Source: Actinoalloteichus hymeniacidonis (GTDB taxonomy: Bacteria > Actinomycetota > Actinomycetes > Mycobacteriales > Pseudonocardiaceae). Taken from it: 64,000 nt of DNA. The notes under the pieces are model-generated. The model had not been told where the DNA came from and did not search any database. It was given only the letters and a program-made list of their open reading frames with translations. Shown here one piece after another: positions 34,237-43,409 of this stretch. Positions within the stretch are counted from its first letter, which is position 1. Each line of letters starts with the position of its first letter. The position numbers and the translations under genes are program-made. The stretch is from NCBI RefSeq assembly GCF_014203365.1, contig NZ_JACHIS010000001.1, positions 5,270,001 through 5,334,000 of the forward strand, given 5' to 3'.

Positions 34237-35250
34237 TCAGGATTGCGCGGTGCGCCGCGAGATCGGCGCCCACTCCCACCAGGTCGCGCTCCGCCACAGC
34301 CACTCGACAGGCCCGTACCGGAACCGCCGCAGCCACAGCCGACTGAACACGGTCTGCAGGGTCAGGATCGACACGGCCAGCAACAACATCACGCCCCATC
34401 GGCCGGACTCATTCATCTCCAGCGGTCCGTCCACCGCGATGATGATCACCGTGGCGACCAGATAGTTGGTCAGAGCCATTCGTCCCAGCGGTTCGAACAC
34501 GGCCGACAGCACCGGAGCCACCGGGGTGCGCAGCAACAGCAGCAGGCCTGTCACATACACCACCGCGAGACCGAAGCCCGCCACTCCGGAGACGACGTTG
34601 AAACCGCTGTGCTGCAAGGAATCGGCCTGGAGTGGCAGCGTGATCGCCGCGGTGATCGCGCCGGCCGCCAACAACGCGGCAAGCTGCCAGCCGCGCTTCG
34701 CGAGGGTGTGCACGATCCCGTAGCGGGTGGTGGCCAGGCCCAACAGGAACAGCCCGGGAACAAGCAGCAATCCCCCACCGGTCACGGCCAGGGGTACCAG
34801 GGTGCCCACCACACCGCCCGCCAGGATGAGCGGCTTCGGTAGCAGACTCACGGGCAGCAGAATCACCACGCCGACGATCGCGTAGGGCAGCAGGGCCTCG
34901 CCCGGATGGATCATCTGATGCAGCCAGCCGAACACCGCCAGCACCAGCAGGCGCCGTAGCAGGACCAGGTAAGGCTTCTCGGTCCGCTTGGCCGCGCTGT
35001 CGAGGAACAGCGCGAAGCTCAGCCCGAAGAGATACGCGAAGATCGGGAAGAAGCGTTGGCTGAACAAGAACTCCATCGCGGCGGCGATCGGATAGAAATC
35101 GCCGTTCTCGTCGCTTCGCATCAGGTAGGTCAGTTGCGGAATGTTGGTGAAAAGAATCCCGCAGAGCGCCAACCCCCGGACGACGTCCACCTCGCCGATG
35201 CGGCGACCGAGGCGCGTGACTGGTTGGGCACCGATCGATGTCTCATGCAC
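34237..35250 (-). CDS. DUF418 domain-containing membrane protein
   Basis: 337 residues, about eight TM segments, beginning with RIGEVDVVRGLALCGILFTNI, an acyltransferase-3/DUF1624-like first helix, and ending with the DUF418 signature FRYGPVEWLWRSATW. The family is widespread, with no proven function; O-acyl or peptidoglycan-related transfer has been suggested for relatives. It stands 63 bp upstream of uvrD2 on the same strand. Confidence 0.88.
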   Translation of the reverse strand: MHETSIGAQPVTRLGRRIGEVDVVRGLALCGILFTNIPQLTYLMRSDENGDFYPIAAAMEFLFSQRFFPIFAYLFGLSFALFLDSAAKRTEKPYLVLLRRLLVLAVFGWLHQMIHPGEALLPYAIVGVVILLPVSLLPKPLILAGGVVGTLVPLAVTGGGLLLVPGLFLLGLATTRYGIVHTLAKRGWQLAALLAAGAITAAITLPLQADSLQHSGFNVVSGVAGFGLAVVYVTGLLLLLRTPVAPVLSAVFEPLGRMALTNYLVATVIIIAVDGPLEMNESGRWGVMLLLAVSILTLQTVFSRLWLRRFRYGPVEWLWRSATWWEWAPISRRTAQS

Positions 35251-35333
35251 CCCGGCACGGTATTTCGGGGCACGCCGGAGTCGCCTCGGCCGAAAGTCGG
35301 GAAATCACCGACCATTCGGCCGAGATGTGAGAT

Positions 35334-35362
35334 CCGACGCGGCAGGTCTTTCGCCGCGTCGG
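35334..35362 (-). terminator. 10-bp hairpin terminator after nudC
   Basis: CCGACGCGGC and GCCGCGTCGG around a 9-nt loop, 21 nt past the nudC stop. Confidence 0.78.
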
Positions 35363-35383
35363 CAGCACCCACGATCCGAGGGG

Positions 35384-36310
35384 TCAGGCCGCCCAGCCTT
35401 CGAGCATCCGATACGCGATGGAGGTCTTCCCCGGCAACGCGAAATCGGGGCCGTTCCCACCGGCGGCCAGCGCGGTTCGCACCCGCTCCCTGCTGACCCA
35501 GAACGCGGCCTCGATCTCGCCGTCGGCCGGGATCAGTGGTTGGGTCGGGTCGGCCACCGCGGCGAACCCCACCATCAACGAGCGGGGAAACGGCCACGGC
35601 TGGCTGCCCAGGTAACTGATGTCCGAGACATCGACCCCGACCTCCTCGGCGATCTCCCTGGCCACGCAGGCCTCCAGGGACTCGCCCATCTCGACGAACC
35701 CGGCCAGCACCGAGTACCGGCCTGCGGGCCAACTCGGTTGCCGAGCCAACAGGACCCGATCAGCGCCGTCGTGCACCAGGCAGATCACGGCGGGATCGGT
35801 CCTCGGGTAGTGCTCATACCCACAGGACTCGCAGTGCCGCATCCAGCCCGCCCGCACCGACCGGGTCGGATCGCCGCAGACCGAACAGAAACCCGACGAG
35901 TGGTGCCAGGCCAGCAAGCCGACGGCCGTGGTGAGCAGGCCGGCGTCGGTGTCGGACAACGCGGCCCCGGCCTGCCGAAGATCCTGCCAACCCGACTCGG
36001 GATGCTCCTGCGGCAGCCGACGAGCCCAGAAGCCCACGTCGTCCTGGACACCGAGCAGCACCACATCGTCCGGCCTGGCCAGATCGGCGGGAATGGGCGC
36101 GGTGACCAGCTCGCCCGTCTCCCGTACGCGGGCCCGACCCTTCGGGTCGACCTCCAGCAGTCGGCCCGCCGCCCACAGCCGATCCAGGGCCTGCCCGTCG
36201 GCGCGGACCGGTTCCCGGCGATCCACCGTGGACCGCGACAGCGCGGGTAGTTCGAGCAATCCGAAGGCCGCCGGGCCGGACACGGTGATTTCCTCGGTTC
36301 GGCTGCTCAC
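35384..36310 (-). CDS. nudC: NAD(+) diphosphatase NudC
   Basis: 308 residues. Zinc module CSVCG ... CESCG, Nudix box GFVEMGESLEACVAREIAEEVG (split here: GFVEMGESLEACVARE then IAEEVG), and SQPWPFPRSLM, the motif that specifies NAD(H) and NAD-capped RNA. It hydrolyses NAD(H) to NMN(H) and AMP and can remove NAD caps from RNA. The GTG start overlaps the stop of the upstream M16 gene (GTGA). Third gene of the operon M16-M16-nudC. Homologue of Rv3199c by recollection. Confidence 0.95.
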   Translation of the reverse strand: MSSRTEEITVSGPAAFGLLELPALSRSTVDRREPVRADGQALDRLWAAGRLLEVDPKGRARVRETGELVTAPIPADLARPDDVVLLGVQDDVGFWARRLPQEHPESGWQDLRQAGAALSDTDAGLLTTAVGLLAWHHSSGFCSVCGDPTRSVRAGWMRHCESCGYEHYPRTDPAVICLVHDGADRVLLARQPSWPAGRYSVLAGFVEMGESLEACVAREIAEEVGVDVSDISYLGSQPWPFPRSLMVGFAAVADPTQPLIPADGEIEAAFWVSRERVRTALAAGGNGPDFALPGKTSIAYRMLEGWAA

Positions 36311-37689
36311 GAGAGGGCGACGCCTCCCAGGGCACGCAGCGGTGCCGCCAGGGTCTCCGCGTCGCCGACCACCACGCCGGTGAAGGCGGTGGGGGCGAAG
36401 AACTCCCTGGCCGCGACCGCGACCTGCTCCGAGGTGACCTCCCGCAGGCGGTCCGGGTGCCGCTGCAACCAATCCAGCGGCACGTCGATCGCCGCCAGAG
36501 CCGACAGTGTCCCCGCGAGCCCACCCTGCGATGCCGTCGAGATCAGCAGCGAACCGATCAGGTATTCGCGCGCCGACTCAAGCTCCTCGCTCGTCGGCGG
36601 CACCACGCCGATGCGCCCGAGCTCGTAGCGCATCTCCAGCACGGCGGCGGCGGTCACCTCACTGGCGGTGTCGGCGTCGATGTCCAGCACGGCACCCTGC
36701 GGCGTGTACTCGAAGGACGAGTGGGCACTGTAGGTGTAGCCCTTGTCCTCGCGGATGTTCTCCACCAGCCGCGAGGAGAAGTAGCCGCCGAAGACCACGT
36801 TCGCCAGCTGCAATGCCGGGAAGCGCGGGTCCAAGCGCGTGATGGCCTGCGCGGACAGCCTGATCTGCGACTGCACGGCGCCCGGCCGGTCGACCAGCAG
36901 CAGGTCACCGCCCCGAACCAGCGGCAACGGCGAGAGCACCGAGGCGGTGCGATCGCTGGTCCAGCCCGCTAGCGCCTTGGTCACCGTCTCGACGATCTTG
37001 TCCAGGTCGATGTCGCCGACCAGGACGAGGGTCGAACCGTTGGGCACCACGGCGGCGCGGTGCAGCTGTCGGACCACGGCCGGGTCCACGGTCAGCACCT
37101 CGGCGCTGCTGGGCATCTCCCGGGTGTACGGGTGGTCGCCGAAACGCTGCCGCTGCAACGCCTCCCTGGCGATCACCCTGGGCTGCGAGCGCGCCACGTT
37201 GATCCGCTCGGCGAGCCGATCACGTTCGCCGAGCACCTCGGCGTCCCGGTAGGCCGCGCTGGTGAGCGCGTCGCTGACGACGTCGAGGAAGGTGTCCAGC
37301 CCGCTGCTCAGGGTGGACCCGGATACCCGCAGCCGCTCCGGGTCGACGATGGTGTGCAGGTCGGCACCCACCCCGGCCAGATCGGTGTCCATCAGGATCC
37401 GGTCCCGCTGCTCGGTGCCGGTCAGCATCGTGGTGGCGAGCAGTTCCGCCACGGCGGAATGCTCGTCCGAGTCCCCCGCGAACGGGATGCTCATCCGCAT
37501 CTCGACCATGGGCACCGTGGCCTGACGCACGGCGACGAGGCGCAGGCCGTTGGCCAGCACGACGTCCAGCCGCTGCGGCGGGTCGTCCAGTCGGGCCACG
37601 CCCAGTTCGGGCAGCGGACGCGGGCCCGTCTCGGTGCGGCCGATCTCCTCGGCGCTGCGGTGGGTGGCGTTGGACGTCGCGGTGTTCAC
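36307..37689 (-). CDS. M16 peptidase subunit, non-catalytic
   Basis: 460 residues of the pitrilysin fold (LDVVLANGLRLVAVRQ, GDIDLDKIVETV, NIREDKGYTYSAHSSFEY), but the HxxEH zinc motif is absent: the equivalent helix reads SDEHSAVAELLATTMLTG. The Arg/Tyr pair of the GYTYSAHS region is kept, as in the non-catalytic halves of heterodimeric M16B proteases. GTG overlaps the stop of the catalytic partner by 4 nt, ensuring equal synthesis. Together they should cleave small peptides; the target is unknown. Confidence 0.93.
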   Translation of the reverse strand: MNTATSNATHRSAEEIGRTETGPRPLPELGVARLDDPPQRLDVVLANGLRLVAVRQATVPMVEMRMSIPFAGDSDEHSAVAELLATTMLTGTEQRDRILMDTDLAGVGADLHTIVDPERLRVSGSTLSSGLDTFLDVVSDALTSAAYRDAEVLGERDRLAERINVARSQPRVIAREALQRQRFGDHPYTREMPSSAEVLTVDPAVVRQLHRAAVVPNGSTLVLVGDIDLDKIVETVTKALAGWTSDRTASVLSPLPLVRGGDLLLVDRPGAVQSQIRLSAQAITRLDPRFPALQLANVVFGGYFSSRLVENIREDKGYTYSAHSSFEYTPQGAVLDIDADTASEVTAAAVLEMRYELGRIGVVPPTSEELESAREYLIGSLLISTASQGGLAGTLSALAAIDVPLDWLQRHPDRLREVTSEQVAVAAREFFAPTAFTGVVVGDAETLAAPLRALGGVALS

Positions 37690-38978
37690 AGGGCGTCTCC
37701 AGCGGAAGCGGTGGGCTCGACGGTCAGCACGGCCCGTGCGTCGGGACGCAGATTCTTTGCGGCCTCGGCGACATGATCGACGGTGACCCGCCCGATCAGC
37801 TCCGGCAGCTCGGCGCTCAGTTCGGCACGCCCATGCAGCAACTCGAAAGCGCCGTAGGCCAAGGTCCGGGAGATGAGTCGGTCGTGCTCCCCGTGCAGGG
37901 CCGCCGTCCAACGAGCGGTGACCCTGGCCAGCTCGTCCACATGGGGGCCCTCGGCGGCCACGATCGCCAACTCCTCGTCGAACGCGGCCAGCACCCTGGC
38001 CTGCTCGACATCGCCGGAGTGGATGATCGTCGCGGAGAAGAGATCCGGGTCCCTGGTGTCCAAGGGCTGGAACAGGCCGCAGCCCGCCCCGACCTCGATG
38101 GCCAGGGCCTCGCCGTGCACCAACCGGTGCGGCAGACGTGAGGAGTCGCCGTCGGAGAGCACCTGGGACAGCACGACGTACGCGAGGTAGCCCTCCAGGT
38201 CGACGACCGGGTCCGGCACGCGGTAGCCCACCGCGATGGCGGGCAACGGTGCGTGCGCGTCGACGTGGGTGCCGCGCAGCTCGGTGGTCGGCGCCGGCTC
38301 GGCGAACGAGGGGCGCACCGGGGTGGGTCGGGCCGGGACGTCACCGAAGTGGCGGTGCACCAGCTCGGTGGTCCGCTCGACATCGAGATGCCCGGCCACG
38401 GTCAGAACGGCGTTGCTCGGCGCGTAGTAGGTGTCGAAGAAGGCCGCGCAGTCGTCGACCGACGCCTGCTCCAGATCGGTGAAGTCGCCGTAGCCGTTGT
38501 GGGCGTTGGGGAAGGTATCGAAGAGCACCGGTGGCAGCAGGATCCAGGGGAACCCGCCGTAGGGCCGGTTGAGGACGTTGAGTCGGATCTCCTCCTTCAC
38601 CACGTCCACCTGGTTGCGCAGGTTCTCCTCGGTCAGCTTCGGGGCCCGCATCCGGTCTGCTTCGAGGAACAACGCCCGTTCCAACGCAGCCGACGGCAGC
38701 ATCTCGAAGTAGTCGGTGTAGTCCTGATGTGTTGACCCGTTGAAGGTTCCGCCGGAGCCCTGCACATGCCGGAAATGCGCCAGCTTTCCGAGGCTCTCGC
38801 TGCCCTGGAACATCAAATGCTCGAACAGGTGCGCGAAGCCGGTCCGACCCTCGGGTTCCGACCGGAACCCGACGTCGTAGTGCACGCTCACTGCGACGAC
38901 GGGCGCCGTGTCATCCGGTGCGAGGACCACCCGCAGGCCGTTGGGCAGGGTGAATCTGTGGAGCTGGTGGTCGACCAT
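37686..38978 (-). CDS. M16 zinc peptidase, catalytic subunit
   Basis: 430 residues. HLFEH at 50-54 within GFAHLFEHLMFQGSE is the inverted zinc motif HxxEH, with a downstream Glu in VVKEEIRLNVLNRPYG as third ligand. No signal peptide. It forms a translationally coupled pair with the non-catalytic subunit that follows. First gene of the nudC operon. Confidence 0.95.
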   Translation of the reverse strand: MVDHQLHRFTLPNGLRVVLAPDDTAPVVAVSVHYDVGFRSEPEGRTGFAHLFEHLMFQGSESLGKLAHFRHVQGSGGTFNGSTHQDYTDYFEMLPSAALERALFLEADRMRAPKLTEENLRNQVDVVKEEIRLNVLNRPYGGFPWILLPPVLFDTFPNAHNGYGDFTDLEQASVDDCAAFFDTYYAPSNAVLTVAGHLDVERTTELVHRHFGDVPARPTPVRPSFAEPAPTTELRGTHVDAHAPLPAIAVGYRVPDPVVDLEGYLAYVVLSQVLSDGDSSRLPHRLVHGEALAIEVGAGCGLFQPLDTRDPDLFSATIIHSGDVEQARVLAAFDEELAIVAAEGPHVDELARVTARWTAALHGEHDRLISRTLAYGAFELLHGRAELSAELPELIGRVTVDHVAEAAKNLRPDARAVLTVEPTASAGDAL

Positions 38979-39091
38979 TCCAGCAGCCTACGACGTATGC
39001 GTCCGACCCCGTTGAGTGATGCCGCGCTGGATCCGGCAGCCGTCGGTCGAACAACACGCGAAGTAACCGGGGATACCGCCGTACGAGCGAA

Positions 39092-40792
39092 TCACCGCAG
39101 GGATCGGAGATGTCCCGCCTCGGCCAGCACACCATCCAGCTCGGCCAGGAAACTCGGGAAATGCGCCGCGAACCGACGCAGATCCGGGCTGGTCGACTCC
39201 TCGCCGCCGAGGTCCTCGCCGTACCAGTAGAGGCCGGGGGTGCCATCGGCGCCGCCGTCGATGGTCGCGAACTCGCCCAACCAGCGGCGGGTCTCGCCGA
39301 GAACCACGGCGTAAGGCAGGGATCGGGAGAACACCATCTCGCGGTCGTCGGCCGGGATGTCCCGGTGGGACGCCGTGTCGAGGTAGGTGCGCAAGCCGCG
39401 TACCTGCGCCACCAACCGGCTGCCGCGTGCGGTCCTGGCAGGTAGCCGACGCGAGTCCAGCGCCACGATCACGCCGCTGACCAGCACGCCGAGCCCGATC
39501 AACGCGGAGCCGCCCAGCACGGCGAGGACCACGGTGAGCACCGCGCCGAGCGCCGCGACCGCGAGTCCCGACCACCACCAGCGGTTGCGAGCCCGATCGG
39601 GCCGGATGCCGAACCAGCGCCGTTCGACGACATCGGCGTATAAGGCCGATTCGACCCCGGCCAGATCCAGGTTGCCATCGGCGGCCAGTTCGGAGACCAG
39701 TACCTCTTCGCGACGGTCCGGGCCCGCATCGGGACCGAGCAGGCTGGCGTAGACGGCCCGCTCGTAGTCGTGCAGCGCCTCGTCGGGCTGGTTGCGTCGG
39801 ACGATCCGCCAGTCCAGGGCGTCCTGGTCGACGTGCAGTTCCTCGATCCACAGGTAGTTGCGGACGGCGAGGTCCACGACGGTGGAGGTGATGTCCACCA
39901 CGTCGACGTGTTCATCGATCACGGTCCCGACCTGACCCGGCAGCACACCGTCGGGCGAGGCGAAGGCCACCGATCCGTCCGGCTCGGTCAGCAGGACATC
40001 GACCGGGCCGATCTCGGCGGCAAGCGCGGCGCGGTCCTGCTTGCGGCGTCGGGCGGGCACCGCCAACGCGATGAGGAGCAGGACCAGCAACCCGCCGAGC
40101 ATCGCCCCGGTCACCGGGGTGAGGGCGAAGGCCCTGGCGATGCTGAAGTTCTCCTGGAATTCCGCGTTCGCGGGAACCGTCTCCGAGGGCAGCCCGATGC
40201 TCAGTTCGAGCCGATCGCCCGCAGGCAGGCCGGATTGGGTCGCCGTGGCGAGCTGACCTGCGTCGATCTGCGCCACGGTGCAGGTGCTCGACGACGCGGG
40301 CGCCCCCGCCAGACAAGTGATCGACTGCGGCGCCGACGGCGACACGAACGACACCCTGGCCGATTCGAGCTCGGTGTCCCAGCCGCCGGTGACCTGCCAG
40401 CGGACCTCCTGGCCCTGCGCGAGATCGGTGACGGCCCCCAACACCTGATAACGCACCGTGCTGGTTCCCGGCCCCGCCGTCATGGCGAGTCCGGCGTCGG
40501 TGACCGTCGCCTCGGTCTCGCCTTCGACCTCGATGTCGCGGACCTGATAGATCCGATCGGTGTCCACGCCCGCGAGTTCTCGCAACGGTGTCTCGCGACT
40601 GATCGTCTCGGTACCGGGAACGGTGATCTGCTCTTGGACGCTCAGGGCGCCGTCCGGCTCCAATCGTAGTTCGACCAGTACCGATGGGCCGCTCTCCGTT
40701 GTCTGATCCGGCTCCTGCGCCGAGGCGGGCGACCCCACCGCGAGAAGAGTGACAACGGTCATGAGGGCGACGGGGCCCCGGACAGAGAACAC
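39092..40792 (-). CDS. DUF2207 membrane protein
   Basis: 566 residues from GTG. A signal/TM segment (VALMTVVTLLAVGSPASA) leads to an exported N-terminal DUF2207 domain (GALSVQEQITVPG, then a bridging Cys pair CLAGAPASSSTC), a TM helix near 250, a cytoplasmic domain and a TM pair (WWWSGLAVAALGAVLTVVLAV) before a C-terminal soluble region with PYAVVLGETRRW. Function unknown; the family is often found in operons for envelope maintenance. The GTG lies 8 nt after TATCCT with no ribosome binding site; the frame is open to 40924. Confidence 0.87.
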   Translation of the reverse strand: MFSVRGPVALMTVVTLLAVGSPASAQEPDQTTESGPSVLVELRLEPDGALSVQEQITVPGTETISRETPLRELAGVDTDRIYQVRDIEVEGETEATVTDAGLAMTAGPGTSTVRYQVLGAVTDLAQGQEVRWQVTGGWDTELESARVSFVSPSAPQSITCLAGAPASSSTCTVAQIDAGQLATATQSGLPAGDRLELSIGLPSETVPANAEFQENFSIARAFALTPVTGAMLGGLLVLLLIALAVPARRRKQDRAALAAEIGPVDVLLTEPDGSVAFASPDGVLPGQVGTVIDEHVDVVDITSTVVDLAVRNYLWIEELHVDQDALDWRIVRRNQPDEALHDYERAVYASLLGPDAGPDRREEVLVSELAADGNLDLAGVESALYADVVERRWFGIRPDRARNRWWWSGLAVAALGAVLTVVLAVLGGSALIGLGVLVSGVIVALDSRRLPARTARGSRLVAQVRGLRTYLDTASHRDIPADDREMVFSRSLPYAVVLGETRRWLGEFATIDGGADGTPGLYWYGEDLGGEESTSPDLRRFAAHFPSFLAELDGVLAEAGHLRSLR

Positions 40793-41062
40793 GGCTGCGG
40801 AGGATAGCGGAGTCGCCCTATGCTCGTGGCCGATAAGCGCCGGAGAGAGGGGGCCGACCGACCATCCGCCTCGATGTCGATGGTTTCCGGTCGGATGCAA
40901 TCGGGCGCTATCTCCGGGCCACACAACAGATAGCGTTCGGCGCGAGCGTCACCCAACGCGACGGGCGTTGTCGCGACGATCGTGGCGAGAACCGTTCCCG
41001 GTGTGCCGATTCACTGCGGTATCACTGAATGGGGAACGGTCGAGGGGGAGACGAGAACACCG

Positions 41063-42439
41063 ATGGGGCAGTTCCAACCGCCACACAACGAAGGACCCGG
41101 GTACGGCGGTCACCGATCGCCGCATCGCCCGCCACCGAGGCCGGTGGCGCCACCGCCCGCAGCGCGGCCGATCCACGCGGAGCCGGTGACGAAACCGATT
41201 GCCGCACCGGGGCATCGGCCGCCGGGGTCGAGCGGCTACGAGCAGCCGATGGCGGCGGGGCCGACACCGGGCGCGCCGAGATCTCGTCCGTCCACTCCGG
41301 ACGCGGCAGCGCGATCGGGACACACACCGGATGGCCTGACCGGCCAGCTTCGACGCCCGCTGCCACCGCCTCTGCCGCGCGCCCCGGAACCCACCACCGC
41401 CGCGCGGGCGGTGCCTCGGACCGCAGCGGCATCCTCGGTCGGCACCGCACCGGCCACCGCCGCCCAACCGAGGTCCCCCGGCCTCTTCGCCATGGTGTCG
41501 TTGGCGGTCGTCGGGTTGGCGGCGGTCTGGTTCGTGGGGGCACTGGCCAACGGCGCGCTGTCCTCGTCGACGCAGACCGCACCGCCCGCACGGACCACGC
41601 CGGAGTTCGCGCCACCCGCCCCCACGACCACCATCGAGACCGAGCCGACGACCACCGCCCCCGAGACCACCGAGCCGACGGAACCGACCGAATCGGAGCC
41701 GCTCCCGCAGCAACCGTCGGCTCCGGAACCGATCTATCTCCTCGGCGATCACCCGATCAACGCCGACGGCCTGTTCGCCGCCGACACGACGGCCTGCACG
41801 CTGGCACCGTTCAGTCCGGACCCGGCGGGTCAGGATGCGCTGTATCAATCGGCGATGCCGTGCATGGTCGATGCGTGGCGCTGGGCGTTGGAGACGACCA
41901 ACCTGCCCTCTAGCGAACCGGAGCTGATCACGGTCTCCGGACCGGTGGAGACGCCCTGCGGCACCGCGCAGTCCTCGTACTACTGCAGCGGGAACCACAC
42001 GCTCTACATGTCGGCGTCGGTGCACGCCGAGCAGGAACAGCTCGGCGATCAACCGGGGCCCTACCTCAGCGTGCTGTTCCACGAGTACGGCCACCACGTC
42101 CAAGGCCTGTCCGGCATCATGCAGGCCGCCTGGGACCAGCGGTACGAGGTCGGGCCGAACAGCCCGGCCGGGCTGGAGATCTCGCGCAGGTTAGAGCTCC
42201 AGGCGAGCTGTTATGGCGGGATGCTGCTGGCCGCGACCACCAGGACCGGCGTGGTGGATCTCGACACGATGTCGATGGCCTTGAACGACGCCCGCAACCG
42301 GGGTGACTGGCCGGATCGGGGTCTGCCGCCGGATCACGGCGCCCCCGAGATCAACGGCGGTTGGATGGAGCAGGGCTACTACGAGAACAACACCAGGCAG
42401 TGCAACACCTGGTTGGCGGAGCCGAGCGCGGTCCGCTGA
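41063..42439 (+). CDS. neutral zinc metallopeptidase (YpfJ-like)
   Basis: 458 residues. A Pro-rich cytoplasmic N-terminus of about 130 residues, one TM helix (FAMVSLAVVGLAAVWFVGAL), a Thr/Pro/Glu-rich extracellular spacer and a metallopeptidase domain with HEYGHHVQGLSG (HExxH) followed by ELQASCYGG, which holds the third ligand Glu. The domain is exposed on the outside of the membrane. Starts are uncertain: the ATG at 41063 has GGGGAG 13 nt upstream; the frame is open from 40982. It is divergent from DUF2207. Substrate unknown. Confidence 0.88.
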   Translation: MGQFQPPHNEGPGYGGHRSPHRPPPRPVAPPPAARPIHAEPVTKPIAAPGHRPPGSSGYEQPMAAGPTPGAPRSRPSTPDAAARSGHTPDGLTGQLRRPLPPPLPRAPEPTTAARAVPRTAAASSVGTAPATAAQPRSPGLFAMVSLAVVGLAAVWFVGALANGALSSSTQTAPPARTTPEFAPPAPTTTIETEPTTTAPETTEPTEPTESEPLPQQPSAPEPIYLLGDHPINADGLFAADTTACTLAPFSPDPAGQDALYQSAMPCMVDAWRWALETTNLPSSEPELITVSGPVETPCGTAQSSYYCSGNHTLYMSASVHAEQEQLGDQPGPYLSVLFHEYGHHVQGLSGIMQAAWDQRYEVGPNSPAGLEISRRLELQASCYGGMLLAATTRTGVVDLDTMSMALNDARNRGDWPDRGLPPDHGAPEINGGWMEQGYYENNTRQCNTWLAEPSAVR

Positions 42440-42465
42440 GCACCGGGATCGATCTCGGCCCCTGA

Positions 42466-43302
42466 TCAGGTACCGGGGTGGATCGTCACCGGCGGCAGAT
42501 CGGTGACGGTCTGCGCCGCATCGTCGTCCTCGACCGGCGCAGAACGGCCGGTCTGCGTCGAACCGTCGACCGCCAACAGATCGCCGGAGAACGCGGCGTC
42601 GGTCGCGGTACCCGCCGTGGCGGTCGGCTCTTGGCCGGGTAGCACCGCGACATTGGGATACAGCACCGTGCCCTCGGGCTGATCCGCGACTGGCTCCGGC
42701 GCCTCGGCGGCCTGCACGGTGGTCGCGGTCGCAGCCTGCGCAGTCTCCGGTCGGGACCGACGACGCGGTCGTCCGATCAGGATGACCAGCGCCGCCCCGG
42801 CCAGCCCCGCCACGGTCAGCAGCACCGCCGACATCCGATCGGCCGGGTCGGCCGCACCGACCGCCGTTCCGGCCAGCCAGATCTCGATCTCACCGGACTC
42901 CGACTCGATCACGTCGACGTCCAACTGCGCGCCGACGGTATGCCCGCACGCCGCCAGATCGGCCTCGCGGAACTCGGCATCGAGTTGCACCTCGACCCGG
43001 TCACGCGCCCCGGAATCGCCACAGTCCGACGAGCGGATCACCACCGCGGTCGCGGATCGGACGTCCTCGCTCGAGGCGCCTTGGAACGGCAGCAATCGGC
43101 CCGTGGCCAGCAGAATCCCGATGGAGAGCACGGCGAGGACCATGATCGCCAAAACCGACCTGCCAGGTCCCTGTCGAACCGCCACGGCAAAGATCGTGGC
43201 AGATGCGCGAGGCGGGCTCTGCGGCGGAGGGCCGAGGAGCGATGCATCCGGCGCCGCACCAGCCGCGCCGATCACGGTCGCGGGATCGATGGCCGAACGC
43301 AT
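42466..43302 (-). CDS. two-TM membrane protein of unknown function
   Basis: 278 residues. TM1 SVLAIMVLAVLSIGILLATG, a roughly 85-residue extracytoplasmic domain with two Cys (SSDCGDSG and LAACGHTV) that may form a disulphide, TM2 VLLTVAGLAGAALVILIG, then a basic stop-transfer RPRRRSRP and an acidic Thr/Ala-rich cytoplasmic tail. No family recognised. It converges with the metallopeptidase gene. Confidence 0.75.
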   Translation of the reverse strand: MRSAIDPATVIGAAGAAPDASLLGPPPQSPPRASATIFAVAVRQGPGRSVLAIMVLAVLSIGILLATGRLLPFQGASSEDVRSATAVVIRSSDCGDSGARDRVEVQLDAEFREADLAACGHTVGAQLDVDVIESESGEIEIWLAGTAVGAADPADRMSAVLLTVAGLAGAALVILIGRPRRRSRPETAQAATATTVQAAEAPEPVADQPEGTVLYPNVAVLPGQEPTATAGTATDAAFSGDLLAVDGSTQTGRSAPVEDDDAAQTVTDLPPVTIHPGT

Positions 43303-43360
43303 CGATTCGCGGTCACAACGCGGGCAACCTGCGCATGAGGTGCGTCACGCTGCCCTCGGT

Positions 43361-43385
43361 CGGCCATCCGACACTCGGATGGCCG
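43361..43385 (-). terminator. 11-bp perfect hairpin after potassium channel gene
   Basis: CGGCCATCCGA and TCGGATGGCCG around CAC, 24 nt beyond the stop of the channel gene. Confidence 0.82.
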
Positions 43386-43409
43386 GGTCCGAGGCTCTCG
43401 CATCGAGCG

